Assembly: GCA_023436825.1 (NCBI GenBank)
Contig: JAEZHS010000211.1
Coordinates: forward strand, 1-30,497
DNA: 30,497 bases
Reading direction: 5' to 3'
From: Pseudomonadota bacterium
Lineage (GTDB): Bacteria > Pseudomonadota > Alphaproteobacteria > Reyranellales > Reyranellaceae
Of the stretch, positions 22,788 to 30,497 are shown one piece after another (the stretch's first letter is position 1; every line of letters starts with the position of its first letter). A program made the translations under genes and the position numbers. The notes beneath the pieces are model-generated. The model saw only the letters and a list, made by a program, of their open reading frames with translations, was not told the origin of the DNA and ran no database searches.

Positions 22788-24182
22788 ATGAGCGACAATC
22801 CCTTCGCCGAGCCTGAAGACGACAACAGGACGGTCATCCGGCCGACTCCCGGGCGGCGCCGGGCGCCTGCGCCCGAACAGCCTCCCGTGGCGCAAAGCGA
22901 ACCGCCGCCGTCGCAAACGGTGGCCTCACGCCCAGCTCCTGCCCCTGCGCCGGTGGCGGCGGCCGAGGGAACGGAGGACATTTCGGTCGGTGCCGATGTC
23001 CTCGCGGCTGCCGCGGCGCCGTTGCTGCAGCTCATGGCGCGACTGCGCAATACGGCCAATGCGCCGGACTCCGGAGACCTCTATCAGCGGACGGTGCGCC
23101 AGATCCGGGTCTTCGAGCAGGAGGCGCGCGACAAGGGCGTGCCGCTCGAGCAGCTTCGTCCGGCCCACTACGCCCTGTGCGCCAGCCTGGACGACATCGT
23201 CCTGAGCACGCCCTGGGGCAGCAGCGGAACCTGGGGCCAGCGTTCGCTGGTCTCGACCTTCCATCAGGAAGTGCGAAGCGGCGAGCGCTTCTTCGATGTG
23301 CTGAAGCAGATGTGCGACAACCCGGGCCGGTTCCTGCCGGTCATCGAGCTGATGTACATCTGCATGTCGCTCGGCTTCATGGGCCGGTATCGCCTGTCGC
23401 GTCGCGGCGTCGGCGATATCAGCCGGATACGCGAAGAAACCTATGCCGTCATCGTCCGCCAGAAGAAGGCGGCGGAACCGGCGCTGGCCCCGCATACCAA
23501 GGGCGTGAACGCGCCTTACCGGCCGGCGCGTTTCGTCGTGCCGCTCTGGGTCGCCGCAGCGGCGGGGCTGGGCGTCATCGGTGCGCTGTTCCTCTGGTTC
23601 TCGATCAGCCTCAATTCGGAATCCGACATCGTCTATGCCCGACTGCAGGGTGCGCCGCCGGATCGTATGCCGACGATCACCCGCACGCCGGTCGTCGAGC
23701 CCGCACCCGTGATCGCAGTACCGCCGCCGCCGCCCGAGCCGTCGACGCTCGACAAGCTGCGCCAGTTCCTGAAACCCGAGATCGATCAGAAGCTCGTCGA
23801 GGTGCTCGGCACGCCTGCGCAGCCGCTGGTGCGCATCATCGGCCGCAACATGTTCGCTTCGGGCAGCGCCACGCTGACGCCGAGTTTCAAGCCGCTGCTC
23901 GAGCGCATCGGGCTCGCCTTGAAGGAGGAGAACGGCCCGGTGAAGGTCATCGGCTATACCGACTCCGAGCCGATCCGCACCATCGCCTTCCCCTCGAACT
24001 TCCAGCTGTCGACGGCGCGGGCGCAGGCGGCCAGCACGATCATCGGTGCCGCCCTGGGCGAGCCTTCGCGGATAACCGTCGAGGGCCGGGCGGACGCCGA
24101 TCCGATCGCGCCCAACTCCACGCCCGAGGGCCGCGAACGCAATCGGCGCATCGAAGTCGTTCTCAATCGGCAGGGTGGCTAG
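22788..24182 (+). CDS. tssL: T6SS inner-membrane protein TssL with OmpA-like domain
   Basis: The 464-residue protein has ATG 22788 with GAGG upstream. After a proline-rich N-terminus (to about 65) comes the DotU/TssL cytoplasmic domain (about 70-235: DNPGRFLPVIELMYICMSLGFMGRYR region). A single membrane helix follows at about 248-270, then a periplasmic OmpA-like peptidoglycan-binding domain (about 345-464: NMFASGSATLTPSFKPLL, VIGYTDSEPIRT, LSTARAQAAS, VEGRADADPIAPN, GRERNRRIEVVL). This is the extended TssL form in which the wall anchor is fused rather than on a separate TagL. It lies between tssK and tssM, with two bases to the tssM start. Confidence 0.95.
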   Translation: MSDNPFAEPEDDNRTVIRPTPGRRRAPAPEQPPVAQSEPPPSQTVASRPAPAPAPVAAAEGTEDISVGADVLAAAAAPLLQLMARLRNTANAPDSGDLYQRTVRQIRVFEQEARDKGVPLEQLRPAHYALCASLDDIVLSTPWGSSGTWGQRSLVSTFHQEVRSGERFFDVLKQMCDNPGRFLPVIELMYICMSLGFMGRYRLSRRGVGDISRIREETYAVIVRQKKAAEPALAPHTKGVNAPYRPARFVVPLWVAAAAGLGVIGALFLWFSISLNSESDIVYARLQGAPPDRMPTITRTPVVEPAPVIAVPPPPPEPSTLDKLRQFLKPEIDQKLVEVLGTPAQPLVRIIGRNMFASGSATLTPSFKPLLERIGLALKEENGPVKVIGYTDSEPIRTIAFPSNFQLSTARAQAASTIIGAALGEPSRITVEGRADADPIAPNSTPEGRERNRRIEVVLNRQGG

Positions 24183-24184
24183 TC

Positions 24185-27100
24185 ATGAAAGCTCTGCGGC
24201 TCCTCGCGTCCCGTTGGGTGCTGAGTTTCGTCGGCGTCGCCATCCTGGCGCTGCTGATCTGGTTCTTCGGGCCGCTTCTGCCGCTGCTCGAAGGGTGGGT
24301 GGCGCGACTGGTCGTCATCCTCTGCCTGCTGGCGGTCTGGGCCGCGGCGAACGTGGCGCTCGACTTCAATCGCCGCCGCCGCGAGCGGAAGCTCGAGAGC
24401 GGCGTCACCGAGAAGGCCGCCGAAGAGCAGGGCGATCAAACCGGAGAGGAAGCGGCAGCCCTGCGAGAGCGGATGTCGACCGCGCTGTCGCTGCTGAAGA
24501 AGGCGCGAGGCACGCGCGGTTACCTCTATGAGCAGCCCTGGTACGTCATCATCGGCCCGCCCGGCGCGGGCAAGACCACGGCACTCCTGAACAGCGGCCT
24601 GAAATTCCCCTTGGCCGCCGAGATGGGCCAGGGGGCGGTCGCCGGCGTCGGCGGCACCCGGCTCTGCGACTGGTGGTTCACCGAGAACGCCGTCCTGATC
24701 GACACCGCCGGCCGCTACACCACGCAGGATTCGAACGCGGCCGTCGATCGCGCCGGATGGGATGCCTTCCTCGATCTGTTGCGTCGCACCCGGCCGCGCC
24801 AGCCGCTCAATGGTGTGATCGTGGCGATCGCCTTGAGCGATATCGCCAGCGCGCCGAACGACGAGCGGGTGGCCCACGCGCGTGCGGTCCGGCGGCGCAT
24901 CAAGGAGCTCGAGGAGCGCCTCAGCATCCGTCTGCCGGTCTATCTGCTGTTCACCAAGTCCGACCTGATCGCGGGCTTCGCCGAATTCTTCGACGATCTC
25001 GACCGCGACCGGCGCGAGCAGGTCTGGGGTGTGACCTTCCCGTTCGGCAAGGCCGCAACGACTCCGGTGGCACAGTTCCCGGACGAGCTGCAGCTTCTCG
25101 TCGACAGCCTGAACGATCGCCTGTTCGACCGTCTCCAGGCCGAGCAGAGTCCGGAACGCCGCGCCCTGATTGCGGGCTTCCCGACGCAGATCGCTTCGCT
25201 TGCGCAGCCCCTGCAGGCTTTTCTCACCGAGGCCTTCGGCGGCTCGCGGCTCGATCCGGCGCCGTTGTTGCGCGGCGTCTACTTCGCTTCCGGGACCCAG
25301 GAGGGCTCGCCGATCGATCGCCTGACCGGCGTGATGATGCGCGCCTTCGGTGTCGACCAGCGCCGCGCCGCCGCTCTGCGTCCGGTGCAGGGGCGCAGCT
25401 ATTTCCTCGGACGCCTCGTATCGCAGGTGATCTTCGGCGAGGCCATGCTGGTGAGCGAGCCGCCGACGGCGCGCATGCGGCGGCTCATCATGCGATCCGC
25501 CGCCTATGCCGTGGTGGCCTTGCTGACCCTGGGCGTCGCCGGATGGCTTATGGTCAACCGCTCGTCCAGCGAGCGCGAGATCGGCGAAATGGCGTCGGCC
25601 TTGGATATCTACGAGAAGATCGCCAAGGAGACGACGTTCGACCCGGTCAACGATGCCGACCTGCCGCGCCTGTTGCCGTTGCTCGACGCCGCCCGCGAAC
25701 TGTCGACGACGGCCAAGGCCGGCATCCCCTTGCTGGCCGGCTTCGACCTGTCGCAGACGGCCAAGCTGCGCGGCGGCGCCGAGGGCGTTTACCGGCACGC
25801 GTTGGGTTACGCCCTGCTTCCGCGCCTGATCTGGCGGCTGGAGGCCCAGATGCGGGGCTACTTCACGCAGCCGGAATTCCTCTACGAGGCGACGCGTGTC
25901 TACCTGATGCTTGGCGGCCAGGGTCCGCTCGACAAGTCCCTGGTGAAGGAATGGATGACCTACGACTGGCAGGCCCAGTATTCCGGCCCCGGCAATCTGG
26001 CGGTGGTCGCGGGCCTTCAGCAGCATCTGGACGCGCTCCTGGCGCAGCCGCTGCCCGCGGTGTCTCTCGACGACTCGCTGGTGGAGAAGGCGCGTACGAC
26101 CTTCAGCCGCGTCTCGCTGGCGTCACGTGCCTACTCCCGCATCAAGCCTTCGGCTGCGGCCCAGAAGCTGCCGCCCTGGCGGCCGAGTGACGCGCTCGGA
26201 GCCGCAGCCGAAGGCGTTGTCACCCGGGCCTCCGGCCGGAAGCTGAGCGACGGCATCCCGGGCTTCTTGACCGTGGAGGGGTTCCACAAGGTCCTGCTGC
26301 CTGCCTTGGCGACGGCAACGCGCGAGGTCGCATCGGAGAGCTGGGTGCTTGGGCAGAAGGTGCCCGTCACCTTCGACCTCACCAAGCAAAGCGAAGTCGC
26401 GAACGAGGTCGTCAAGCTGTACATGGAGGACTACGCCAAGGCGTGGGATGCCCTGCTGCAGGACCTCGAGATCTCGCCGCTGCGCAGCCTGAACCAGGCA
26501 TCCCAGGGACTCTATATCCTGGCCTCCAGGCAGTCGCCGTTGAAGGAGCTGCTGGTGGCCATCGCCCGGCAGCTCACGCTGTCGGAGCCGCCCAAGCCTT
26601 CGGCTGCCGAAGCGGCCGCCGCGGAGGCAGAGAAGGCGGCGAAGGACAAGGCGGCGGCGGCAGCGCCCACGGTGGCGAAGTCCGCAGCACTCGCTGCACT
26701 GCTTGCCGGCCAGGCCGGCGCAGCGCCCGCTCTTCCGCCCGGTCATCAGATCGACGAACGCTACAAGCCGCTCCGCGATCTGGTCACCCCGCCCGGGTCG
26801 GCGCCGATCGACCAGGTGCTGAAGCTTCTCGACGACCTGCGCCAGCAGCTTGCCAAGATGAACGCTGCCGGCGCCGGTGCTCCGACCGTGGCGGCCGGCG
26901 ACGATCCCTCGCTGGCGCTCCGGGCGGAGTCCCAGCGCCAGCCGCAGCCGCTGGGTCGTTGGCTGGCCGGCATGGCCGAGCAAAGCACCGCGCTGCGCGC
27001 CGGCGGTGCGCGCCAGCAGGTCGCCGCCGCCTACAACGGCGTGAACGGACCGGCCAGGCTGTGCGCCCCCGCGGTCAACGGGCGCTTCCCGTTCGTGCCC

Positions 27101-27724
27101 GGCAGCTCGAACGAGACGCCCCTGGACGACTTCTCCAAGCTGTTCTCCCCCGGCGGGCTCATAGACGGCTTCTTCAACACGCAGCTCAAGCCTTACGTGA
27201 ACACCACCGGCAAGACTTGGACCCCCCAGGCAGTCGATGGCGTATCGGCGCCGGTCTCGCCGGCCGACATCATCCAGTTCCAGCGGGCTGCCGTCATCCG
27301 CGACCTGTTCTTCGCTTCCGGTTCGACGATCGCCGTCCGCTTCGACATCACGCCGGTCGAACTCGACTCCGGCGCATCCCAGGTGAACCTCGAGTTCGAC
27401 GGTACGTCGGTCACCTACGCGCACGGGCCGGCGCGCTCGACCCAGATCACCTGGCCGGGGCCGAACGGCATGACGAACGTCCGGCTGGTCTTCAACCCGC
27501 CGCCGCGTGGCGGCACCGGCGTCATTTCGGAAACCGGCCCGTGGGCGATGTTCCGCCTGTTCAGCCGCGGCACCTTGCAGCAGGCCGGGTCGCCGGAGCG
27601 CTATCTGCTGACCTTCCAGCTCGGCGAGCGCAGTGCCGCATTCGAGATTCGAGCCGGCTCGGTCATGAATCCGTTTGCGCCGGGCGTCCTGCAGGACTTC
27701 CGCTGTCCGTCGGTCAGCGGCTAG
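24185..27724 (+). CDS. tssM: T6SS membrane-core protein TssM (IcmF)
   Basis: The protein has 1179 residues from ATG 24185; upstream in-frame sequence belongs to a shadow of tssL. Two membrane helices lie at about 13-58. The cytoplasmic NTPase-like domain has Walker A GPPGAGKT at 124-131 and DTAGRYTTQD downstream. A third membrane helix is at about 435-455, and a long periplasmic part contains the IcmF-related region. An alanine/lysine-rich stretch lies near 805-845 (about 26600-26720). The C-terminal part (about 995-1170) is the beta-rich end that contacts TssJ in other systems. Length is normal for the family. With TssL and TssJ it forms the trans-envelope channel. TagF follows after six bases. 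Confidence 0.95.
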   Translation: MKALRLLASRWVLSFVGVAILALLIWFFGPLLPLLEGWVARLVVILCLLAVWAAANVALDFNRRRRERKLESGVTEKAAEEQGDQTGEEAAALRERMSTALSLLKKARGTRGYLYEQPWYVIIGPPGAGKTTALLNSGLKFPLAAEMGQGAVAGVGGTRLCDWWFTENAVLIDTAGRYTTQDSNAAVDRAGWDAFLDLLRRTRPRQPLNGVIVAIALSDIASAPNDERVAHARAVRRRIKELEERLSIRLPVYLLFTKSDLIAGFAEFFDDLDRDRREQVWGVTFPFGKAATTPVAQFPDELQLLVDSLNDRLFDRLQAEQSPERRALIAGFPTQIASLAQPLQAFLTEAFGGSRLDPAPLLRGVYFASGTQEGSPIDRLTGVMMRAFGVDQRRAAALRPVQGRSYFLGRLVSQVIFGEAMLVSEPPTARMRRLIMRSAAYAVVALLTLGVAGWLMVNRSSSEREIGEMASALDIYEKIAKETTFDPVNDADLPRLLPLLDAARELSTTAKAGIPLLAGFDLSQTAKLRGGAEGVYRHALGYALLPRLIWRLEAQMRGYFTQPEFLYEATRVYLMLGGQGPLDKSLVKEWMTYDWQAQYSGPGNLAVVAGLQQHLDALLAQPLPAVSLDDSLVEKARTTFSRVSLASRAYSRIKPSAAAQKLPPWRPSDALGAAAEGVVTRASGRKLSDGIPGFLTVEGFHKVLLPALATATREVASESWVLGQKVPVTFDLTKQSEVANEVVKLYMEDYAKAWDALLQDLEISPLRSLNQASQGLYILASRQSPLKELLVAIARQLTLSEPPKPSAAEAAAAEAEKAAKDKAAAAAPTVAKSAALAALLAGQAGAAPALPPGHQIDERYKPLRDLVTPPGSAPIDQVLKLLDDLRQQLAKMNAAGAGAPTVAAGDDPSLALRAESQRQPQPLGRWLAGMAEQSTALRAGGARQQVAAAYNGVNGPARLCAPAVNGRFPFVPGSSNETPLDDFSKLFSPGGLIDGFFNTQLKPYVNTTGKTWTPQAVDGVSAPVSPADIIQFQRAAVIRDLFFASGSTIAVRFDITPVELDSGASQVNLEFDGTSVTYAHGPARSTQITWPGPNGMTNVRLVFNPPPRGGTGVISETGPWAMFRLFSRGTLQQAGSPERYLLTFQLGERSAAFEIRAGSVMNPFAPGVLQDFRCPSVSG

Positions 27725-27730
27725 CCGTCA

Positions 27731-28372
27731 ATGCCCGCGCTTCCTCCCGATGCGATTGCCGGCCTGTTCGGCAAGCTGCCGGCGCGGGGAGATTTCGTGC
27801 GCGAGAAGCTGCCGCGCGATTTCACCGACGGATGGGATGGCTGGTGGCAGCGTGGCCTTGCCGAGACGCAGGCACGGTGGCGCGAGGAGTGGCAAGAAGC
27901 CTGGCTGGAGGCGCCGGTCTGGCGCTTCATGCTGCCGCCGGGGCTTTGCGGCAAGAACGGCATGCTCGGGCTCTGGCTGCCGAGCGTCGACAAGGTCGGC
28001 CGCTATTCGCCGTTGACGATCGCCGCTGCGGCGCCGTGTGATTGGCTGCCGCATGTCGGGGAGATGACGTCCTTCCTGGCGGCGGCCGAGGAGGCCGGGC
28101 GTGACGCGCTGGAGTATGATCTCACTCCGGCCGACCTGCTCGAGCGTATCCAGGCGGCCTTCGTCGCGGCCGAGGGGCCGGCCTCCGAGCTGGCGTTCGT
28201 GCCCGGCTGCGCTGCGTGGTGGACCGAAGGCGGTCCGAGAGTTGTCGCGCGTTTCGAGGCTGGAACAGCCTTGCCGGAGGGAAGCGCGTTTGCGGCCCTC
28301 ATTGATGATGACTGGGGTGCCAACGCCGCTGCACCTGAGGTGCTGGCCCCCCGAGCTTCGGATGCTTCGTGA
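27731..28372 (+). CDS. tagF: T6SS-associated regulator TagF
   Basis: The 213-residue protein matches TagF at its start (AGLFGKLPARGDFVREKLPRD-like segment), then DGWWQRGL, WRFMLPPGLCG and GLWLPSVDKVGRYSPLTI. TagF represses T6SS activity after translation, apart from the threonine-phosphorylation route in Pseudomonas and linked with it in Agrobacterium, where it is fused to PppA. Here it is a separate gene whose TGA shares one base with the ATG of the phosphatase (TGATG), so the pair is translationally coupled. It starts six bases behind tssM. Confidence 0.93.
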   Translation: MPALPPDAIAGLFGKLPARGDFVREKLPRDFTDGWDGWWQRGLAETQARWREEWQEAWLEAPVWRFMLPPGLCGKNGMLGLWLPSVDKVGRYSPLTIAAAAPCDWLPHVGEMTSFLAAAEEAGRDALEYDLTPADLLERIQAAFVAAEGPASELAFVPGCAAWWTEGGPRVVARFEAGTALPEGSAFAALIDDDWGANAAAPEVLAPRASDAS

Positions 28373-29133
28373 TGTCTGAGAACGGAATCGCTCGGAACGC
28401 CGCTCGCCACGGCAGCTTCCGCTCCTGCGCGGCGACGCATGCCGGCACGGCGAACCGGATGAACGAGGACGCCTACGTCAATCGGCCCGATCTCGGTCTT
28501 TGGGCGGTCGCCGACGGCGCGGGTGGCCACGCATCGGGCGAGATTGCGTCGGCCGAGGTCGCCACCATCCTGCAGTCCATCGACCCCGGCCTTTCCGCCA
28601 GCGAGATGCTCGTCGAGGTGCGATCGCGATTGGAGGCGGCGCATGCGCGCCTGCACACCGAAGCCTCACGGCATGGCGCCGGTGCCATGGTGGCGACGAC
28701 GGTGGTCGTGCTGATGGCGCGCGACGATCATTTCGCCTGCCTGTGGGCCGGAGATTCGCGCGCCTACCTGTTGCGCGGCCAGGCCCTCACCCGGATCACC
28801 CGCGACCACAGCCTGGTACAGGCGTTGGTCGAGAACGGCAGCATCAGCGAGGCGGAGGCGGCCCGCCACCCGCAGGCCAACGTCATCACGCGCGCCGTTG
28901 GCGCCGATATCGATCTGCTCGAGCTGGACAAGCGGACCGGTCAGCTCCAGGCCGGCGACCGGCTGCTGCTGTGCAGCGACGGCTTGAGCAAGACCCTGCC
29001 CGAGGACCTGCTGGCGGAGCTGCTGTCGGGCGACGACGAGACCGCCGCCGAGCGGCTGGTCACGGCCGCGCTGATGGCGAAGGTGACCGACAACGTCACT
29101 GTCGTGACGATCGACTTCGACGCAGGCAGCTGA
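28372..29133 (+). CDS. pppA: PP2C-type Ser/Thr phosphatase (PppA/Stp)
   Basis: The product is 253 residues from ATG 28372; a GTG three bases earlier is possible but less likely. PP2C motifs are in order: NEDAY at 31-35, the metal site DGAGGHASGE at 48-57, WAGDSRAYLLR near 125-135, RDHSLVQALVENG, NVITRAVG, LLCSDGLSKTL near 200-210 and TDNVTVV near 239. It is a soluble, metal-dependent phosphatase that would remove phosphate from the T6SS FHA protein or its kinase. The kinase PpkA is not in the window. The gene is coupled to tagF, and its stop is 16 bases from the convergent PAAR gene's stop. Confidence 0.93.
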   Translation: MSENGIARNAARHGSFRSCAATHAGTANRMNEDAYVNRPDLGLWAVADGAGGHASGEIASAEVATILQSIDPGLSASEMLVEVRSRLEAAHARLHTEASRHGAGAMVATTVVVLMARDDHFACLWAGDSRAYLLRGQALTRITRDHSLVQALVENGSISEAEAARHPQANVITRAVGADIDLLELDKRTGQLQAGDRLLLCSDGLSKTLPEDLLAELLSGDDETAAERLVTAALMAKVTDNVTVVTIDFDAGS

Positions 29134-29148
29134 TCGCGGCGCAGAGCG

Positions 29149-29436
29149 TCAGACGAGGACGGTCGGACAGCCGACGACGACGGTGCCGCCATGGGCGGTG
29201 AGCGAGCCCAGGTGCGCAGCCGGCATGCCGCCGATCAGCACCTTGAAGGAGCCAAGGGCGATGACATCGGGCGGCCCGACGCAGACGCACATGTCGCCGA
29301 CTCGGGCGGCCGGCATGCCGCCGATCAGGACGGTCAGGCCGCCGGGAGGAAGAATCGGGCCGCCGACATGCGGCACCAGGACGGTGACCATGGGGCAGAC
29401 ATGCATGTCGCCGACGCGGGCTGCTGGCATTCCCAT
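29149..29436 (-). CDS. PAAR-domain spike-tip protein
   Basis: The 95-residue protein starts at ATG 29436, which overlaps the preceding gene's stop (TGATG). It consists only of PAAR repeats: MPAARVGDMHVCP, then GGMPAARVGDMCVC, then GGMPAAHLGSLTAHGG, with His and Cys residues that can bind the zinc at the cone tip. The length is that of a bare PAAR protein without a toxin extension. It caps the VgrG spike, so any cargo would need to bind non-covalently or use another carrier. Gene order vgrG, unknown gene, PAAR on one strand supports an assembled spike unit. Confidence 0.93.
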   Translation of the reverse strand: MGMPAARVGDMHVCPMVTVLVPHVGGPILPPGGLTVLIGGMPAARVGDMCVCVGPPDVIALGSFKVLIGGMPAAHLGSLTAHGGTVVVGCPTVLV

Positions 29437-30038
29437 CAATCTGGCTCCGCTTCGAGGCGTCCGGCGCCGCCGGCCGCGATGTCCTTGGCCGAGGCGAGGA
29501 AGCGCAAGAGCCGGTCTTCGCGCCTCACAGCCGGTCCGCGGGCTGCGGCCAGGGCGACCGAGCCGGCCACGGCGAGTCCGGTGAAATGCGGCTGCGGCGG
29601 AACCTTGGGCGCCTCCGGCGGAGCCATAGAATCGCCGCTCCAGAAGGCGCCGACGGCGGCCCATGCTTCGGGGCTGCCGAAGCCTGACGTTTCCGCTTCC
29701 TTCATGGCCGCGCGGCGGTGCTCGTCGGTCTGCCTGCGGACCCATTCTTCGGCCGCCTCGCGCACCTTCGCTTCGGCCGACGGGTCGTTCCCGCTGGCGG
29801 CGGTGTGACGCGAGCACGCGCACGCCCACCACACCGCTTCGCGCGCGGGGAGCGCGTGGGCGATGAGCCGCGTGGCCTCGACCAGGAACCCGGCCCTCTC
29901 GAGCCGCTCCAGCGCCTCGATGGCGTTCCTGCAGCCGGCCAGGGTGGAACGGCCTTGGTCGTCGAGCTGCAGGTGCGGCAGCACGCGGGCGAGATCGTCG
30001 CCGAGCTTGTTCGCGGTCTTGGTCGTCGGGGCAGCCAT
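29436..30038 (-). CDS. T6SS-linked protein of unknown function between vgrG and PAAR
   Basis: This 200-residue protein is mostly helical in the first 120 residues (ARVLPHLQLDD, AIEALERLERAGFLVEATRLIAHALP, REAVWWACACSR, a Trp/Cys-rich motif; AKVREAAEEWVRRQTDEHRRAAM), then PEAWAAVGAFWSGDSMAPP and a hydrophobic stretch TGLAVAGSVALAAA. From memory it resembles a family labelled DUF6931 found in T6SS loci; I could not check this. The gene sits ten bases behind vgrG and overlaps the PAAR gene (TGATG). A role in loading or stabilising the spike is an inference from position. It is not a typical DUF4123 or PRK06147-type adaptor as far as I can tell. Confidence 0.8.
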   Translation of the reverse strand: MAAPTTKTANKLGDDLARVLPHLQLDDQGRSTLAGCRNAIEALERLERAGFLVEATRLIAHALPAREAVWWACACSRHTAASGNDPSAEAKVREAAEEWVRRQTDEHRRAAMKEAETSGFGSPEAWAAVGAFWSGDSMAPPEAPKVPPQPHFTGLAVAGSVALAAARGPAVRREDRLLRFLASAKDIAAGGAGRLEAEPD

Positions 30039-30048
30039 CGCGGGGTCC

Positions 30049-30497
30049 TCAGCCGATCATGATGATGCCGCCGCCGAGCGTCAGCATCGCCGTGCCTTTT
30101 ACCGTCGTCATCAGGCCCTTGATGTCCGTCATGACCGTTCCGTCGACTTTTATCATCATGCCGCTGATCGTGACGCCCATCTGGTCGATCTTCACCGAGC
30201 TCTGCCCAACCTTGAGCGTGATCGCCTGCATCGCCTCCATGGTGATGGAGCCGAGGTCGCATTTCACCGAGATGTTGCCGAGCTTCAGCTCGGTGCTCTG
30301 ATCGCCCTGCCTGAGGGTGACCGTCTCGTTGCCCTTGTTGATGGTGACGGTGCGGTCGTTCTCGACGGTCAGCGTCTGGTCGTTCTCGACCTCGGTCTTC
30401 ATGTCCTTCTGGGCATGCAGGAAGAGCTGCTCGCTGCCCTTCTTGTCGTCGAGGCTGATCTCGTTGAAGTCGGCGGTGCCGCCCTTGGTCACCGAGC
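30049..30497 (-). CDS. vgrG: VgrG spike protein, C-terminal part (runs off right edge)
   Basis: The frame is open to the right edge on the minus strand and ends in TGA at 30049. The visible 149 residues start with the conserved TKGGTADFNEISLDDKKGSE segment and HAQKDM, then the repetitive beta-helix pattern (NDQTLTVENDRTVTINKGNETVTL). The end (KVGQSSVKIDQMGVTISG, TDIKGLMTTVKGTAML, LGGGIIMIG) is the usual needle terminus on which PAAR sits. There is no extra C-terminal effector domain. The N-terminal gp27/gp5-like part lies outside the window. It heads the visible minus-strand unit with the unknown gene and PAAR. Confidence 0.93.
   Translation of the reverse strand, partial: SVTKGGTADFNEISLDDKKGSEQLFLHAQKDMKTEVENDQTLTVENDRTVTINKGNETVTLRQGDQSTELKLGNISVKCDLGSITMEAMQAITLKVGQSSVKIDQMGVTISGMMIKVDGTVMTDIKGLMTTVKGTAMLTLGGGIIMIG

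Noticed and set aside
23177..24184. In-frame extension of tssM upstream of 24185
   Set aside because: It is out of frame within tssL and has no membrane or family pattern; TssM proteins begin with the membrane segment that follows ATG 24185.
24179..26026. 615-codon open frame on the minus strand across tssM
   Set aside because: Antisense shadow of tssM, with no domain and no ribosome site.
1..30497. CRISPR arrays, complete tRNA or rRNA genes
   Set aside because: No regularly spaced repeats were seen on reading, and the only tRNA-like sequence lacks its 5' half.

Overview
The window comes from a GC-rich genome with dense, overlapping operons. Gene content and protein style (NhaD antiporter, FixJ/MASE1-kinase pair, imp-type T6SS order, dispersed palindromes opening with TAGAGCGGAA) fit an alphaproteobacterium of the Hyphomicrobiales/Rhodospirillales kind. 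I cannot name the genus from sequence alone.

Region 1 (1-5083) is a decayed integrated element. It holds a class III cyclase/TPR pseudogene with two in-frame stops and about four frameshifts. The 5' remnant of one tyrosine integrase follows, then a truncated glucokinase, an apparently intact DUF1269 membrane protein, and a second integrase broken by two frameshifts. The region ends at the 3' half of a tRNA-Leu (5029-5083), the expected attachment-site scar.

Region 2 (5166-13981) is an ion and envelope module. A minus-strand two-component pair (MASE1 histidine kinase, FixJ-type regulator) is divergent from a small ORF, with operator-like repeats between them. Then comes a plus-strand run: nhaD, two small unknown genes, a fused SecDF, and an OmpR-type regulator with no adjacent kinase.

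Region 3 (13978-19458) is mixed: a weak hypothetical, a 75-residue exported protein with a strong hairpin behind it, an SDR oxidoreductase coupled to a CapA-family phosphoesterase-like protein, a metzincin-like metallopeptidase with no signal peptide, a small exported protein, and a peptidoglycan-binding/GH73 glucosaminidase with no signal peptide. The last two enzymes beside the T6SS operon are candidate secreted effectors (inference).

Region 4 (19665-30497) is part of a type VI secretion locus. On the plus strand lie tagH (FHA), tssJ, tssK, tssL (with a C-terminal OmpA domain), tssM, tagF and a PP2C phosphatase, almost all overlapping or within about 20 bases. Converging on the minus strand are the C-terminus of a VgrG, an unrecognised gene, and a PAAR protein. 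The membrane complex, baseplate anchor and spike tip are therefore here. Sheath (tssBC), hcp, clpV, tssEFG and the kinase PpkA are not in the window and probably lie to the right or elsewhere. FHA, TagF and PP2C together suggest post-translational control by threonine phosphorylation.
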